A stretch of 64,000 nucleotides of DNA, from the NCBI GenBank assembly GCA_029564115.1, contig JAKQQP010000396.1, forward strand, positions 1 through 64,000. The letters run 5' to 3'. Below, piece by piece: positions 33,774-42,228 of the stretch (its first letter is position 1; each line of letters starts with the position of its first letter). The DNA is from Candidatus Rifleibacteriota bacterium (lineage in GTDB: Bacteria; Riflebacteria; Ozemobacteria; Ozemobacterales; Ozemobacteraceae). A model generated the notes under the pieces. The model made no database searches, was not told the DNA's origin, and worked only from the letters and a program-made list of their open reading frames with translations. The position numbers were made by a program, and so were the translations under genes.

Positions 33774-34618
33774 GACAGGCTGGTCGAAATTTGCCCGTTA
33801 CAGATGCCTTGCACCGGGCCGGTCATAAAGAGGGTTCCCTGTGAATCCTGTTCTATCAACAGGTCGCCACCAGGCATGTGAACGGTGACCTCGTTGTCAA
33901 AATGTCCCAGTTTGATGCCGGCGGCAACGGTGGCAGTTGCACCGGTTCCGCAGGCTCTGGTCATGCCGCAGCCTCTTTCCCAGATGTGTATTCTGGCTTC
34001 GTTGCGGCTGATGACCTCGACGAATTCGATGTTTATTCGGCGCGGGTGGTTGGGATGCGTTTCCAGCCAGGCTCCGGCAGCTTTCATTTCGTCGCCGCTC
34101 ATCTCTACCTCAGGAAAAATTACTGCATGGGGGTTGCCGACATTCACGTAAAATGGCAAAAAGGTTCTTTCATTCCAGGTCAGAGGCTTGTAACGGTCGT
34201 CAGGCAATCGTTCTCCGGTGGCGACAAGATCGAAGAGCGCTTTACCCATCTGGGCTCTGTAAAAAGATTCACCCTGCGATTTTTTGACCAGTGCCACTTC
34301 TTTTATACCACCGTTGGTCTCGATCAGAACATTCGTGACGTCGAGCTGGCGATTTGAAAAAAGGTGGGCAAGGCAGCGTATTGCATTGCCGCACATTTCA
34401 GCTTCGCTTCCATCACTGTTGAACATCTGCATGCGGCAATGGTGCTTAGGGTCACGGGGGGGCTGCATGAAAATAACTCCGTCTGCACCTATTCCCTGGC
34501 ATGGGTCGCATAGGAGCCCGATGGTCTCGGCTTTTTTAAAATGAGTGAATTCATTGCTCATTTCGTCGAAAAAGATAAAACTGTTGCCCAGCCCATGCAT
34601 TTTGCAGTAAGCGATCAT
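33752..34618 (-). CDS. dapF: Diaminopimelate epimerase
   Basis: A 288-residue enzyme turning LL- into meso-diaminopimelate for lysine and peptidoglycan. Both catalytic cysteines are present: EMCGNAIRCLAHL near 75 and RACGTGATATVAAG near 222. The start MIAYCKMHGLGNSFIFFDE is typical. Its presence suggests meso-DAP-type peptidoglycan. It lies 45 bases after the polytopic membrane protein gene and overlaps the AMMECR1 gene. Confidence 0.96.
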   Translation of the reverse strand: MIAYCKMHGLGNSFIFFDEMSNEFTHFKKAETIGLLCDPCQGIGADGVIFMQPPRDPKHHCRMQMFNSDGSEAEMCGNAIRCLAHLFSNRQLDVTNVLIETNGGIKEVALVKKSQGESFYRAQMGKALFDLVATGERLPDDRYKPLTWNERTFLPFYVNVGNPHAVIFPEVEMSGDEMKAAGAWLETHPNHPRRINIEFVEVISRNEARIHIWERGCGMTRACGTGATATVAAGIKLGHFDNEVTVHMPGGDLLIEQDSQGTLFMTGPVQGICNGQISTSLSWKLNRP

Positions 34619-34663
34619 AATGTTCTCCTTGCTCGATCCTTTTTTAGATTCTGATAGTTTGTC

Positions 34664-35638
34664 TCATCTGCCGAAAAAGCTGATTGCAGAAAATATTGTC
34701 AATATTACTACCACAAAGACCAGTATCTGTTTGGTCTCTTCTTTTTTTAACTCAAGTTTTCTAAAATTACCAGCCACAAAAAACAGGGCCATAAAAGGCA
34801 ATACTGGCAGACCGACCTTGAAGAACAAAGCCGCCGCTACAGTCAGCAGAAATGAGCTCAGCAGCAGAACAACGTTTTTTTTCGTTCCCAGGGCAAAGCG
34901 GCGGGCAGCCTGAAAAAATATTGCAAAGAATAAAAAGTCTGTTAAGCCTATCAGATAAGGAATTTCGCTGCTTCCTGGCACGGGGAACCGCAACAGGAAA
35001 TAATTGATGGCTGAAGATACTATTATCATCGACGTGGCACCGGCTGAAACGCTCCAGATGTCGGCCAGAGTCGCCACCAGGGCAACGGGTATCAGGTGAG
35101 ACACTGCATCGATTCCTTCTCCGATCCATAAGCCAAGCCCGGAAGCGAGTGTCAGTTGTAACAGACACAACAGAACGATCGTCGAAGCTGACTCTGGCAT
35201 TGCCGAAGCTGTTTCACCGCTGACAGCAAGAAATATCCGATTGCGTGGCTCGACAAGCAGTTTGTCTGGTTGAGTCTGAAGCCCGGAAATGCCCGCGGAG
35301 ATAAACAGCATTTCGCCGGCAATTGCGCCGCTCAGATTTATTGCTTTGCTTCTGTTGACGAGAGGGGTTGCAGCTTTGAAAACCATGACGGCGGCAACGA
35401 CGCCCGTCAGCAGGTAGGCAGTTCTGTGGAGACCCAGACACGAAAAACCGTAGACAACCAGCGCTGAAAGGAATGTAAGAGCAGTTGCTCCCAGAAAGAC
35501 GGCCGAATTTTGCGGGATAAATTCTATTGCCGGAGCTACCCTGGCTAAAAAGAAAAAACTCCCGACCCAGCAGAGAAGGGCTGAGGGGAGCATGTAGAAC
35601 TTTTTGCGGTCGGTCAGAGATGCAGCGATTGCGGTCAC
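34664..35638 (-). CDS. Polytopic membrane protein with presenilin-like aspartate pair
   Basis: A 324-residue protein with nine or ten predicted membrane segments. By eye it resembles presenilin/signal-peptide-peptidase homologues in layout: an Asp inside a sixth segment (IPVALVATLADIWSVSAG), a second Asp inside the next (IPYLIGLTDFLFFAIFF, compare GLGD), and a Pro-rich segment (GLPVLPFMALFFVAG, compare the PAL motif). The canonical YD and GLGD are not exact, so proteolytic activity is only a hypothesis; a plain transporter-like protein is possible. The start overlaps the TPR gene stop by four bases. Confidence 0.6.
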   Translation of the reverse strand: MTAIAASLTDRKKFYMLPSALLCWVGSFFFLARVAPAIEFIPQNSAVFLGATALTFLSALVVYGFSCLGLHRTAYLLTGVVAAVMVFKAATPLVNRSKAINLSGAIAGEMLFISAGISGLQTQPDKLLVEPRNRIFLAVSGETASAMPESASTIVLLCLLQLTLASGLGLWIGEGIDAVSHLIPVALVATLADIWSVSAGATSMIIVSSAINYFLLRFPVPGSSEIPYLIGLTDFLFFAIFFQAARRFALGTKKNVVLLLSSFLLTVAAALFFKVGLPVLPFMALFFVAGNFRKLELKKEETKQILVFVVVILTIFSAISFFGR

Positions 35639-37047
35639 TTTTTGTCCTTCAACAGATAAAGGCTTTCTGAGGCCATTTTAACCATCTCGTGATCTGTATT
35701 GCTTTTAATTGCAGCCTGGTAGGCTTCTTTTGCTTCAGAATAGTTTTTCATTTTTTCTTGAATCTGACCCATGTGAAAATGCACTTCGCTGGAAATGGGT
35801 TCATGTGACAGTTTGAACAACTTTAGAGCGCGATCCTGGTATTGCAGCGCTTTTTTGAATTCACCTTTACGATAATGCACCCAGGCAAGCGAGTCGTAGT
35901 AAGTGGCGCGGTTGGGCCGATCCAGCTCGATGGCCTTTTCCACCAGGTCTCTGGCCAGCGGCAGCTCTTTGTTCTGATCGGCCAGCAGATAGCCCAGGGT
36001 ATTCGCGACACTGCCGTTGTCAGGCATCAACTGTGTCATACGCCTGAAGATATCGATGGCTTTGTCGAATTCGCGGCGCTCGAGGTAGGCTGAGCCCATA
36101 ACCGACAGAACTCTGATATTTTCAGGGTTTTCTTTGAGCAGGGTGTCCCATTCGAGACGTGCCCGGGCGAAGTCCCCCTTTTCGTAATAGACCACCCCGA
36201 GGTTCAGGCGCGGGCTGATGTCGCTCTTATCGAGAGAAATCGCCGAGCGATATATCTGTTCGGCCTCAACCAGATCTTTGGTGCTCAAAAAAACGTTACC
36301 AAGATTGATGCGTGCCTTGACGTTTTGAGAATCAATCTTCAATACCTGGTTGAAGAGATCGATGGCTTTTTCGCGTTCGCCAAGAATAGAATAAACCAGG
36401 CCGAGATTGTTGAGGGCATTGACGTGCTCTGGCTCCTGTCGGAGGACTTCTTCGTAAGAGCGCACTGCGTCGAGGTAACGCGAGACTTCGTGATAGGCAA
36501 CACCAAGGTTGTAGTGCGCCTCGACCGGAAGATTGGGCTCCATGGAAAAGGCGGTTTCATAAGACGTTATCGCATCGTTTATCTGGCCGCTGAAATATTG
36601 TGACATGCCCAGAAGATACCAGGTGTAAGGCTGGTTGTGATCGAGAGACAGAGTGCGTCTGAGGTGCGAGGCGGCCTCATCGAAACGGTCCTGGCGCAGA
36701 TAGAGCTTGCCAAGATTGCGCAGAGCTTCGGGGTACATTGGCTCGATGGCGATAGCCTTTTTCAGCATATCTTCGGCTTTTTCATTGAGGCCATCCTGAA
36801 GGTAGAGCAGTCCGAGAAAGTTATATGCCTGTTCTGAATAAGGATCTATCGATTTTGCCTGGATAAACAGCTGCTCTGCTTTGTTGTTCTGTTCGAGAAT
36901 CAGGTGGTTCAGCCCCTCCTGGATCATCGCTGTAGCGCGTTCTTTGGAAGTAACCGGCCCTTTCTCGGCTGCAGGCAAAAGGTTTGGCTGACAAAGCAGG
37001 CTGAGAAGAAGAACAACGGCAGGGGCAGGATTGCGAAGAAGCTTCAT
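35635..37047 (-). CDS. Secreted tetratricopeptide-repeat protein
   Basis: A 470-residue protein. A signal peptide (PAPAVVLLLSLLCQPNLLPA) is followed by about eleven TPR units from residue 35 to 460, for example AYNFLGLLYLQDGLNEKAED, VNALNNLGLVYSILGEREKA and ARINLGNVFLSTKDLVEAEQ. It would act as a periplasmic protein-binding scaffold, as PilF/TadD-type proteins do for pilins. It lies 25 bases after the small secreted protein gene and overlaps the polytopic protein gene. Confidence 0.88.
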   Translation of the reverse strand: MKLLRNPAPAVVLLLSLLCQPNLLPAAEKGPVTSKERATAMIQEGLNHLILEQNNKAEQLFIQAKSIDPYSEQAYNFLGLLYLQDGLNEKAEDMLKKAIAIEPMYPEALRNLGKLYLRQDRFDEAASHLRRTLSLDHNQPYTWYLLGMSQYFSGQINDAITSYETAFSMEPNLPVEAHYNLGVAYHEVSRYLDAVRSYEEVLRQEPEHVNALNNLGLVYSILGEREKAIDLFNQVLKIDSQNVKARINLGNVFLSTKDLVEAEQIYRSAISLDKSDISPRLNLGVVYYEKGDFARARLEWDTLLKENPENIRVLSVMGSAYLERREFDKAIDIFRRMTQLMPDNGSVANTLGYLLADQNKELPLARDLVEKAIELDRPNRATYYDSLAWVHYRKGEFKKALQYQDRALKLFKLSHEPISSEVHFHMGQIQEKMKNYSEAKEAYQAAIKSNTDHEMVKMASESLYLLKDKK

Positions 37048-37072
37048 TCTTTCCTCATTTCCCGGAAGTCTT

Positions 37073-37627
37073 TCAGAGAGCTTCCTTTAACGCATCGGTT
37101 TCGCTGATGTTTGAGTTTATTGCACGTTCAAGACTGTTCAACATTTCGTTTACAGCAAAAACTTCTTTTTCAATTCCCTGGGCTGAGGCTAGATATAAAG
37201 CGTAGTTGTAATCTTTGTTGGCTCTAATAGCTCTTTTGCTTAAAACTACCATGCTCTCAACCGTTTCAACAGTCTGCTTGTAAAGAAGTTGTTTGTTTGG
37301 AATGTCGGCATGATACAGCAGGCCGTTGATCATTTTGAAGCGGGCCGTTATTTTGCGAGACAGAATCATTATTTCGCGAGGATGTTTGTCACCAGGTTCG
37401 AAGCGAAAACGCTCTCTATGGCGCTTAACGGTAAAAGGCCTTGCCTGGTGCTGCATTTCATGCGAGTGCTTGAGTATTTTTTTCAGATAGTCAAAGTTTT
37501 CACCAAGAAACTGAGAAAGCATGGTGGTTTCCTTGATTTCCTGTGCGGCCCCGACAGGGTGGGGGGATGCGGTGAACAGTGCCGCCAGCAAAGCTGCAAA
37601 TATCAGTCTGTTTGCTGTTTTGTTCAT
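37073..37627 (-). CDS. Small secreted protein of unknown function
   Basis: A 184-residue protein. A signal peptide (RLIFAALLAALFTASPHPVG, residues 7-26) is followed by an all-helical domain with many Lys, His and Arg (LKHSHEMQHQARPF) and a second half in which VETVESMVVLSKRAIRANKD looks like a helical hairpin. No family was recognised. AAGGAG lies six bases before the ATG; an open frame reaches to 37765 but is leader. It heads the operon with the TPR gene, and a promoter is at 37654-37683. Confidence 0.78.
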   Translation of the reverse strand: MNKTANRLIFAALLAALFTASPHPVGAAQEIKETTMLSQFLGENFDYLKKILKHSHEMQHQARPFTVKRHRERFRFEPGDKHPREIMILSRKITARFKMINGLLYHADIPNKQLLYKQTVETVESMVVLSKRAIRANKDYNYALYLASAQGIEKEVFAVNEMLNSLERAINSNISETDALKEAL

Positions 37628-37653
37628 GGTAGTCTCCTTTGACATTATCGCAA

Positions 37654-37683
37654 ATTGTACATCGTTCAGACCCGAAATATCAA
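37654..37683 (-). promoter_or_regulatory. Promoter of the secreted protein-TPR-dapF operon
   Basis: On the minus strand TTGATA (37678-37683) and TACAAT (37654-37659) are separated by 18 bases. The leader is about 20 bases and contains AAGGAG. Confidence 0.7.
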
Positions 37684-37772
37684 CTAAATGAGAAATCGAC
37701 TCCTGAACTTTGTGCCATATCGTCAGATTGCTCAAAAAAAATAACCTTAACGACAAAGATCCCACGATGAAT

Positions 37773-37945
37773 TTGACCTGTCGGTGGTTCTTTGCTAAAC
37801 AATATGGGTGTGCAATATTGTCACTGCGGGCGCAGGCGAAGCAGTCTTGAGAATGTCGGCCGGATGCCCGCTGCGCCTGAAAGAAGTTTTCTGCGCCTGC
37901 GACAAAGAGTTTTTGCAGACAATAACATTTTTTAAGGAGAGTGCT
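37773..37945 (+). promoter_or_regulatory. Promoter, operator-like inverted repeat and structured leader of ridA
   Basis: TTGACC (37773-37778) with a weak -10 TAAACA (37796-37801) is followed by an inverted repeat, acaatat and atattgt around nine bases (37799-37821). The leader from 37822 to 37945 is GC-rich. cgcaggcg (37831-37838) can pair with cgcctgcg near 37894-37901, or in part with an earlier ctgcgcctg at 37871-37879, since ctgcgcctg occurs twice 20 bases apart. No known riboswitch class was recognised. Confidence 0.5.
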
Positions 37946-38329
37946 ATGAACAGAAGCGTAATTTCTACCAGCCAGGCTCCGGCAGCCATCGGACCTTACT
38001 CCCAGGCCATCAAAATCAATGGCATGGTGTTTACTTCCGGGCAGGTGCCGATTGTTCCTGAAACCGGAAAAATCGAAGCCACTGATATCGAGGGTCAGGC
38101 CGAACAGGTCATGAAAAATCTCGAAGCAGTTTTAAAAGCTGCCGGTTCTGATTTTTCGAGGGTTGTCAAAGCGACTATCTTTTTAAAGGATCTTGGTCAT
38201 TTTGCCAAAGTTAACGAAATCTACGGTGCTCGTTTTAAAAGCGAACCCCCTGCAAGATCATGCGTTCAGGTTGCAAAACTGCCTCTCGACTGCCTCGTCG
38301 AGATCGAAGCGGTAGCTCTCACTGATTGA
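37946..38329 (+). CDS. ridA: RidA family enamine/imine deaminase
   Basis: A 127-residue RidA/YjgF protein that hydrolyses reactive 2-aminoacrylate and related enamines released by PLP enzymes. It has the typical start (SQAPAAIGPYSQAIKINGMV), FTSGQVPIVPETG, and the substrate-binding Arg in SEPPARSCVQVAKLPLDCLV. AAGGAG lies six bases before the ATG. The open frame upstream is leader sequence. The gene stands alone between its leader and a strong terminator. Confidence 0.96.
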   Translation: MNRSVISTSQAPAAIGPYSQAIKINGMVFTSGQVPIVPETGKIEATDIEGQAEQVMKNLEAVLKAAGSDFSRVVKATIFLKDLGHFAKVNEIYGARFKSEPPARSCVQVAKLPLDCLVEIEAVALTD

Positions 38330-38343
38330 TTCGACAGATAAAA

Positions 38344-38382
38344 AAAATCCCCGTTTCAGGTTCTGCCTGAAACGGGGATTTT
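38344..38382. terminator. Bidirectional rho-independent terminator
   Basis: A perfect 16-bp stem (38345-38360 with 38366-38381) closes a five-base loop, with A-rich and T-rich flanks. It ends ridA on the plus strand and the TadG-like gene (ending at 38392) on the minus strand. Confidence 0.95.
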
Positions 38383-38391
38383 TGTGAGAGC

Positions 38392-41106
38392 TTAGTAAAG
38401 CAGTTCTTTGACATTTTTGGGGTGGATTATGTATCTGATGAACCTGCCGCGTACCTGACCAGGTTGATACGGCCCAAGGTCGCCTGCATCACCAGATTCA
38501 TAGACCAGCCCGTCTTTTTCGTCACGAGTATATTCAGCCGGTGACAGAATTTCAAATTCGGCAAAGCCGATGATTCTTACCGAAGAGCCGAAATCGTAGT
38601 TCTCGGGTCTGTAGAATCCGTTGGGGTGATCCTGGCCCTGAAGGTCATACACTGTGCTGGCCAGAGCGTTCTTTGGGTTGTTTTCAGCTATTTCAGGGCC
38701 AATGTCGGTTATCGGAACTATGACTCTTCTGTTGGGAGCGAATTCTTCGGAACCGAGAATTCTGAATTCCACCGCCTGATCTGTCGGGCCGACCATGTTG
38801 CCCGATTCGCCCATCAGACGGTCGTTGATATCTACCGGAATGTTGGCACCGAACATGAACCTGTCGCGGTAATCGTTGGCCCCGCCGCTGTTGCTGTTGT
38901 CGGGGTCTACGACACCATAATTGTTCTTGCTTTTGCCGACGATGGCGGGCGGCGCGACTTCGCCGGTAACATCCTTTTCTACCAGCGAACCAAGAAGAAT
39001 GTTGTTGAGAACCAGACGCTTGCTTTCGACATTGTGATGATAATGACCGCCAAGGAAGGTGAACTCACCATCGCCGCGTTTGCCTCTCAGGTATTTTGCC
39101 TGAGTGCTGTAATTTCTACGGTTGCCAAGAACACTGCAGTCATCTTTTATACATGCATGCCTGAATGATGCTGTGTGACCCGACCCAGTATCCGGCCATG
39201 TGCCATGGTTCTGGCATCTCGGGTCGAACGGGTTGAGAAGGTCGAACGGCATTGCTGTGCCTGCCGCAACTGGTTCGTTGATCGTTGAATAGTAACTTAC
39301 CCCGTATTTGATCGGGAAACGTCTGTAGACGTAGTCTGTGAAAGCGAAACAGGCAGAATAGGCGTTCAGGGGTGAAGCACCGTCGTGAATTTCCGCCTGC
39401 CACAGGGCTATGTCGAGTGTTTCTGGAGCAAAACACTGTGCGAACAGAAAGCCGCCGACCTCAACATGGTTGCGAATCTTCCTGACAACATCGAACTTCA
39501 TTTTCTGAACTTTGTTGGCGCGGTTGAACCAGCCATCCTGGTTGGCCGCAATGCCCGGGCCGTTATTGCCTGTGCTTACCGGGGTTTGTGGCTTAGGTTC
39601 GGAGTTGGCATCGCTACTGTAGCCGTAGGCCGTTGCAATATCGACCAAACGACCGTATTCGCGACACTGTGGGTAATCACTCGAACCACACATTGTTACG
39701 CCGGCATCATTCCGCCAAAGGGTGTTGTTGATATGCCCCTTGCGCTCAGCACAACGGGTGTTGATGTGTTTGCACTGCGATCTGTTGTAAGAACCGCTCC
39801 AGACCCAGGCTGTCGTGCTGATCCATCTTCCGCGTCTGTCATAATAACCTGAAGTTTCGAGAGTGTATTTGCTGCTGCAGTATGAACACATGCGCCTCTG
39901 CGCATTGGCTTCTGTGCCTATACGGTTGGCATCGAATGAATCCCGGCAACTGTCGAGGTAATAGCTGCATCCGCCGTTGAATCCGGTGAAGTCTTCGTGG
40001 TGCAGGTGAACCCAGTGGTAGTCATCGAGAACGTTGTCAAGTATTTCGGCATCATAGATGTGACCATTCGAAGCCGCTCTGTAGTTGTCATAGCGTTTCC
40101 AGCCGCTGGGCAGACTGTAATTGCCGTAAGGGATGTTGGCGGCAAGTAGAACGTCTTCGACCGGGTCGGTGCCATCCTGTGATGAATAGACCGCTATCCT
40201 GGGGCGGTCGTAAAGCTCAAGAACGTTTGGGTTGACCTGATTGAAAATGGCTTGAATATTTACTTTGCCCGTAATTTTTACGTAATTGACCTTCAGGTCT
40301 TTGAGTTTTTTTTCAACATCTGCGTGGCTGGGCAGAAAAAATGCTCCGCCTCTGTAACCAAGCAGCCAGTATACTGGCACAAAGCCGGTATCAGTGCCAT
40401 CACCAATTCTCAGGCACCAGAAAGCGGCGCCGTAAGCTTTTAAAAAACCATTCGAGGTTTGCGAGCCTGAATCCATCGGGACCAGAATCAGTTCGTCTTT
40501 GTCGATGGGCGTTTCAGCATTGCCACCACCGGAGCCAAGTTTGAGGATGTATTCTGTCCCGGAGGCAAAACCATCTTCACCCTGGAACATGTCACACGAA
40601 TAAACATTTTTGCTGAAGTCCTTGGTGACACCATGAGGTATAACCAGAGGGATTATGCTGGCACCACCATCCTGGTTTTGACGTGCTGCTGCAACATCTG
40701 CCGAATCGATGTCGAGAAACTTGGCAAAGAACAGCCCAACATTTTTTTTCGCTTGAACTCTCAGGCCCGTATCGTTGTTGGTGAACGTCACCTGCACCTC
40801 TTCCAGCTCAGAGTCGGTTAAGCCATTCATCTTCATAATTTCAAGAACCTGAGCTTTTACATCAGCCTTTTGTTTGGCATCAAGAATTACTCCGGATTTC
40901 TGCAAACCTTTCATTCTGTCGTATCCAGCTTTCCAGCCGGCGTTGACAGCAATTTGAAGTTTGGAGTGATTCGAATAAAGATAGCCAACGTCGGTTACCA
41001 GAGCGACGATTGTCAAAAGAAAAACAGATATGGCGGCGGTCAGTATCATTATTCCGCCGTGTCTCCCACTAAACCGAGCGACAAGACCCATTTTTTCCTT
41101 ATTCAT
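38392..41106 (-). CDS. Giant TadG-like protein 1
   Basis: A 904-residue protein. The N-terminal anchor GGIMILTAAISVFLLTIVAL, then VTDVGYLYSNHSKLQIAVNA, is typical of TadG/TadE-family pseudopilin-like proteins. The ectodomain has a Rossmann-like, amidotransferase-type segment (DRPRIAVYSSQDG, then LLAANIPYGNY, then WVHLHHEDFTGFNGGC) and a later NHVEVGGFLFAQCFAPETLD, between which lies a Cys-rich insert (MCSYCSSKY and others, about 370-500). The C-terminal part shares YGVVDPDN, FMFG and VRIIGFAEFE with the paralogue at 42229-45108. Function unknown; probably a cell-surface component of the Tad apparatus. Confidence 0.78.
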   Translation of the reverse strand: MNKEKMGLVARFSGRHGGIMILTAAISVFLLTIVALVTDVGYLYSNHSKLQIAVNAGWKAGYDRMKGLQKSGVILDAKQKADVKAQVLEIMKMNGLTDSELEEVQVTFTNNDTGLRVQAKKNVGLFFAKFLDIDSADVAAARQNQDGGASIIPLVIPHGVTKDFSKNVYSCDMFQGEDGFASGTEYILKLGSGGGNAETPIDKDELILVPMDSGSQTSNGFLKAYGAAFWCLRIGDGTDTGFVPVYWLLGYRGGAFFLPSHADVEKKLKDLKVNYVKITGKVNIQAIFNQVNPNVLELYDRPRIAVYSSQDGTDPVEDVLLAANIPYGNYSLPSGWKRYDNYRAASNGHIYDAEILDNVLDDYHWVHLHHEDFTGFNGGCSYYLDSCRDSFDANRIGTEANAQRRMCSYCSSKYTLETSGYYDRRGRWISTTAWVWSGSYNRSQCKHINTRCAERKGHINNTLWRNDAGVTMCGSSDYPQCREYGRLVDIATAYGYSSDANSEPKPQTPVSTGNNGPGIAANQDGWFNRANKVQKMKFDVVRKIRNHVEVGGFLFAQCFAPETLDIALWQAEIHDGASPLNAYSACFAFTDYVYRRFPIKYGVSYYSTINEPVAAGTAMPFDLLNPFDPRCQNHGTWPDTGSGHTASFRHACIKDDCSVLGNRRNYSTQAKYLRGKRGDGEFTFLGGHYHHNVESKRLVLNNILLGSLVEKDVTGEVAPPAIVGKSKNNYGVVDPDNSNSGGANDYRDRFMFGANIPVDINDRLMGESGNMVGPTDQAVEFRILGSEEFAPNRRVIVPITDIGPEIAENNPKNALASTVYDLQGQDHPNGFYRPENYDFGSSVRIIGFAEFEILSPAEYTRDEKDGLVYESGDAGDLGPYQPGQVRGRFIRYIIHPKNVKELLY

Positions 41107-41157
41107 CTTATTTCCTCCTTCTCTGGCGAAGACAAGCAGTGAACCCCAGGAATATTA

Positions 41158-41601
41158 TCACTCCTTATCCTCCGAGGCCAAAGCCGAAATAGTTATGGCG
41201 CCATCCTTGCTGCTACCTCCCACAAGTTTGCCGAGAACCGGGGTCATCAGAGACATGTCGTAAGAAGCTGAAACAGTCACTGTTTCAGCGCCTGTCCCGA
41301 CACCAGTGTAGACCGGGCCATTGAAACTTTCCGGAGCCATCATGGGCGAGCGAAACTTCCAGAAGGTTGAGCTCACATCTGCTTCTGATGTATGGGTGTC
41401 AGCGGTGAACATGTTGGCACCGATCAGCGGGTGAATGCGCTTGGTCGCAGCCCTGGCGGCCTGAACGCACTGATAATTCAGACAGGCCCAGCTATGCAGG
41501 GCTCTGCCGAAGTCGACAATGCCGATTATGACAAACAAGAAAATCGGCAGAACCAGGGCCAGTTCAACAACACCTTGACCTTTGCGCCGGCAACTTTTCA
41601 T
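41158..41601 (-). CDS. TadE-like pseudopilin 1
   Basis: A 147-residue protein. The TadE signature is present: basic N-terminus, cut site region RKGQG, then VVELALVLPIFLFVIIGIVD and FGRALHSWACLNYQCVQAAR. TadE-type proteins are processed by the Tad prepilin peptidase and act as minor pilins. The remaining 90 residues are beta-rich (YTGVGTGAETVTVSASYDMS). It is 15 bases after the second TadE-like gene and about 50 before TadG-like 1. Confidence 0.9.
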   Translation of the reverse strand: MKSCRRKGQGVVELALVLPIFLFVIIGIVDFGRALHSWACLNYQCVQAARAATKRIHPLIGANMFTADTHTSEADVSSTFWKFRSPMMAPESFNGPVYTGVGTGAETVTVSASYDMSLMTPVLGKLVGGSSKDGAITISALASEDKE

Positions 41602-41616
41602 CGATATGTCCTCCCG

Positions 41617-42048
41617 TCAGTTTCTTGGTCCAAGAGTTGTCGGAACCTTATAAACCGCTACAGCAACAAGTTTTATGCCCGGGCCGCCCGTAGTGGCACT
41701 TACCAGGGTCTGGTAGAAAGGAGTGTAGGTTGGCGATTCGTAGCCCAGAGTTATCTTAACAGCCTTTTCACCCGTTGTCAGGGTGGGGCGTTCTACCGTC
41801 TGAACGGTAAAGTCGTTGACGAGGTTTTTGGGCTTTTTGTCGCTGACATATTTGATAACCTCAGAGTCGAGCGTAACTTTTTTATCGGCCGCCCACTGGG
41901 CAGTATCGTTTGCCAGCTGCTGCAAAGAAAGAAAGTTGTAGAAGGCAAAGCCAAAATCTATGATGCCGCCCACCACTATCAACAGAAAAAACGGGAAAAC
42001 CAGAGCAAGTTCGACGATCGACTGCCCCTTTTTCTTTCTTTTGTTCAT
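41617..42048 (-). CDS. TadE-like pseudopilin 2
   Basis: A 143-residue protein of the TadE family: MNKRKKKGQS, then IVELALVFPFFLLIVVGGII and DFGFAFYNFLSLQQLANDTA. The C-terminal domain includes AVKITLGYESPTYTPF. The ATG at 42048 has AAGGAG six bases upstream; an upstream in-frame codon is unlikely. It is the first gene of a small transcript (promoter 42155-42182) with TadE-like 1 and TadG-like 1. Confidence 0.9.
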   Translation of the reverse strand: MNKRKKKGQSIVELALVFPFFLLIVVGGIIDFGFAFYNFLSLQQLANDTAQWAADKKVTLDSEVIKYVSDKKPKNLVNDFTVQTVERPTLTTGEKAVKITLGYESPTYTPFYQTLVSATTGGPGIKLVAVAVYKVPTTLGPRN

Positions 42049-42154
42049 AACTGGCTCCTTGCCATTCAATTTGCTTTTAAATCTCAAGGGAAGTTTTCCC
42101 TTGTATTTTTATCGCCACAGGTGTGGCAAACAGGCCTCGTTTTTTTGTAGACAC

Positions 42155-42182
42155 AGTATAAAGATACGAAATTTGGCAACAA
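42155..42182 (-). promoter_or_regulatory. Promoter of the TadE-TadG-like 1 transcript
   Basis: On the minus strand TTGTTG (42177-42182) and TATACT (42155-42160) are separated by 16 bases. It lies directly after the terminator of TadG-like 2. Confidence 0.55.
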
Positions 42183-42217
42183 AAATAAAGAGCGCAGAAC
42201 AGATTTGTTTTCTGCTC
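42181..42217 (-). terminator. Rho-independent terminator of TadG-like 2
   Basis: On the minus strand GAGC at the outside and AGAA/TTCT inside form an imperfect stem (42190-42217), followed by TTTATTTTTG. It lies 12 bases after the stop codon. Confidence 0.75.
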
Positions 42218-42228
42218 CAGCAACAATT

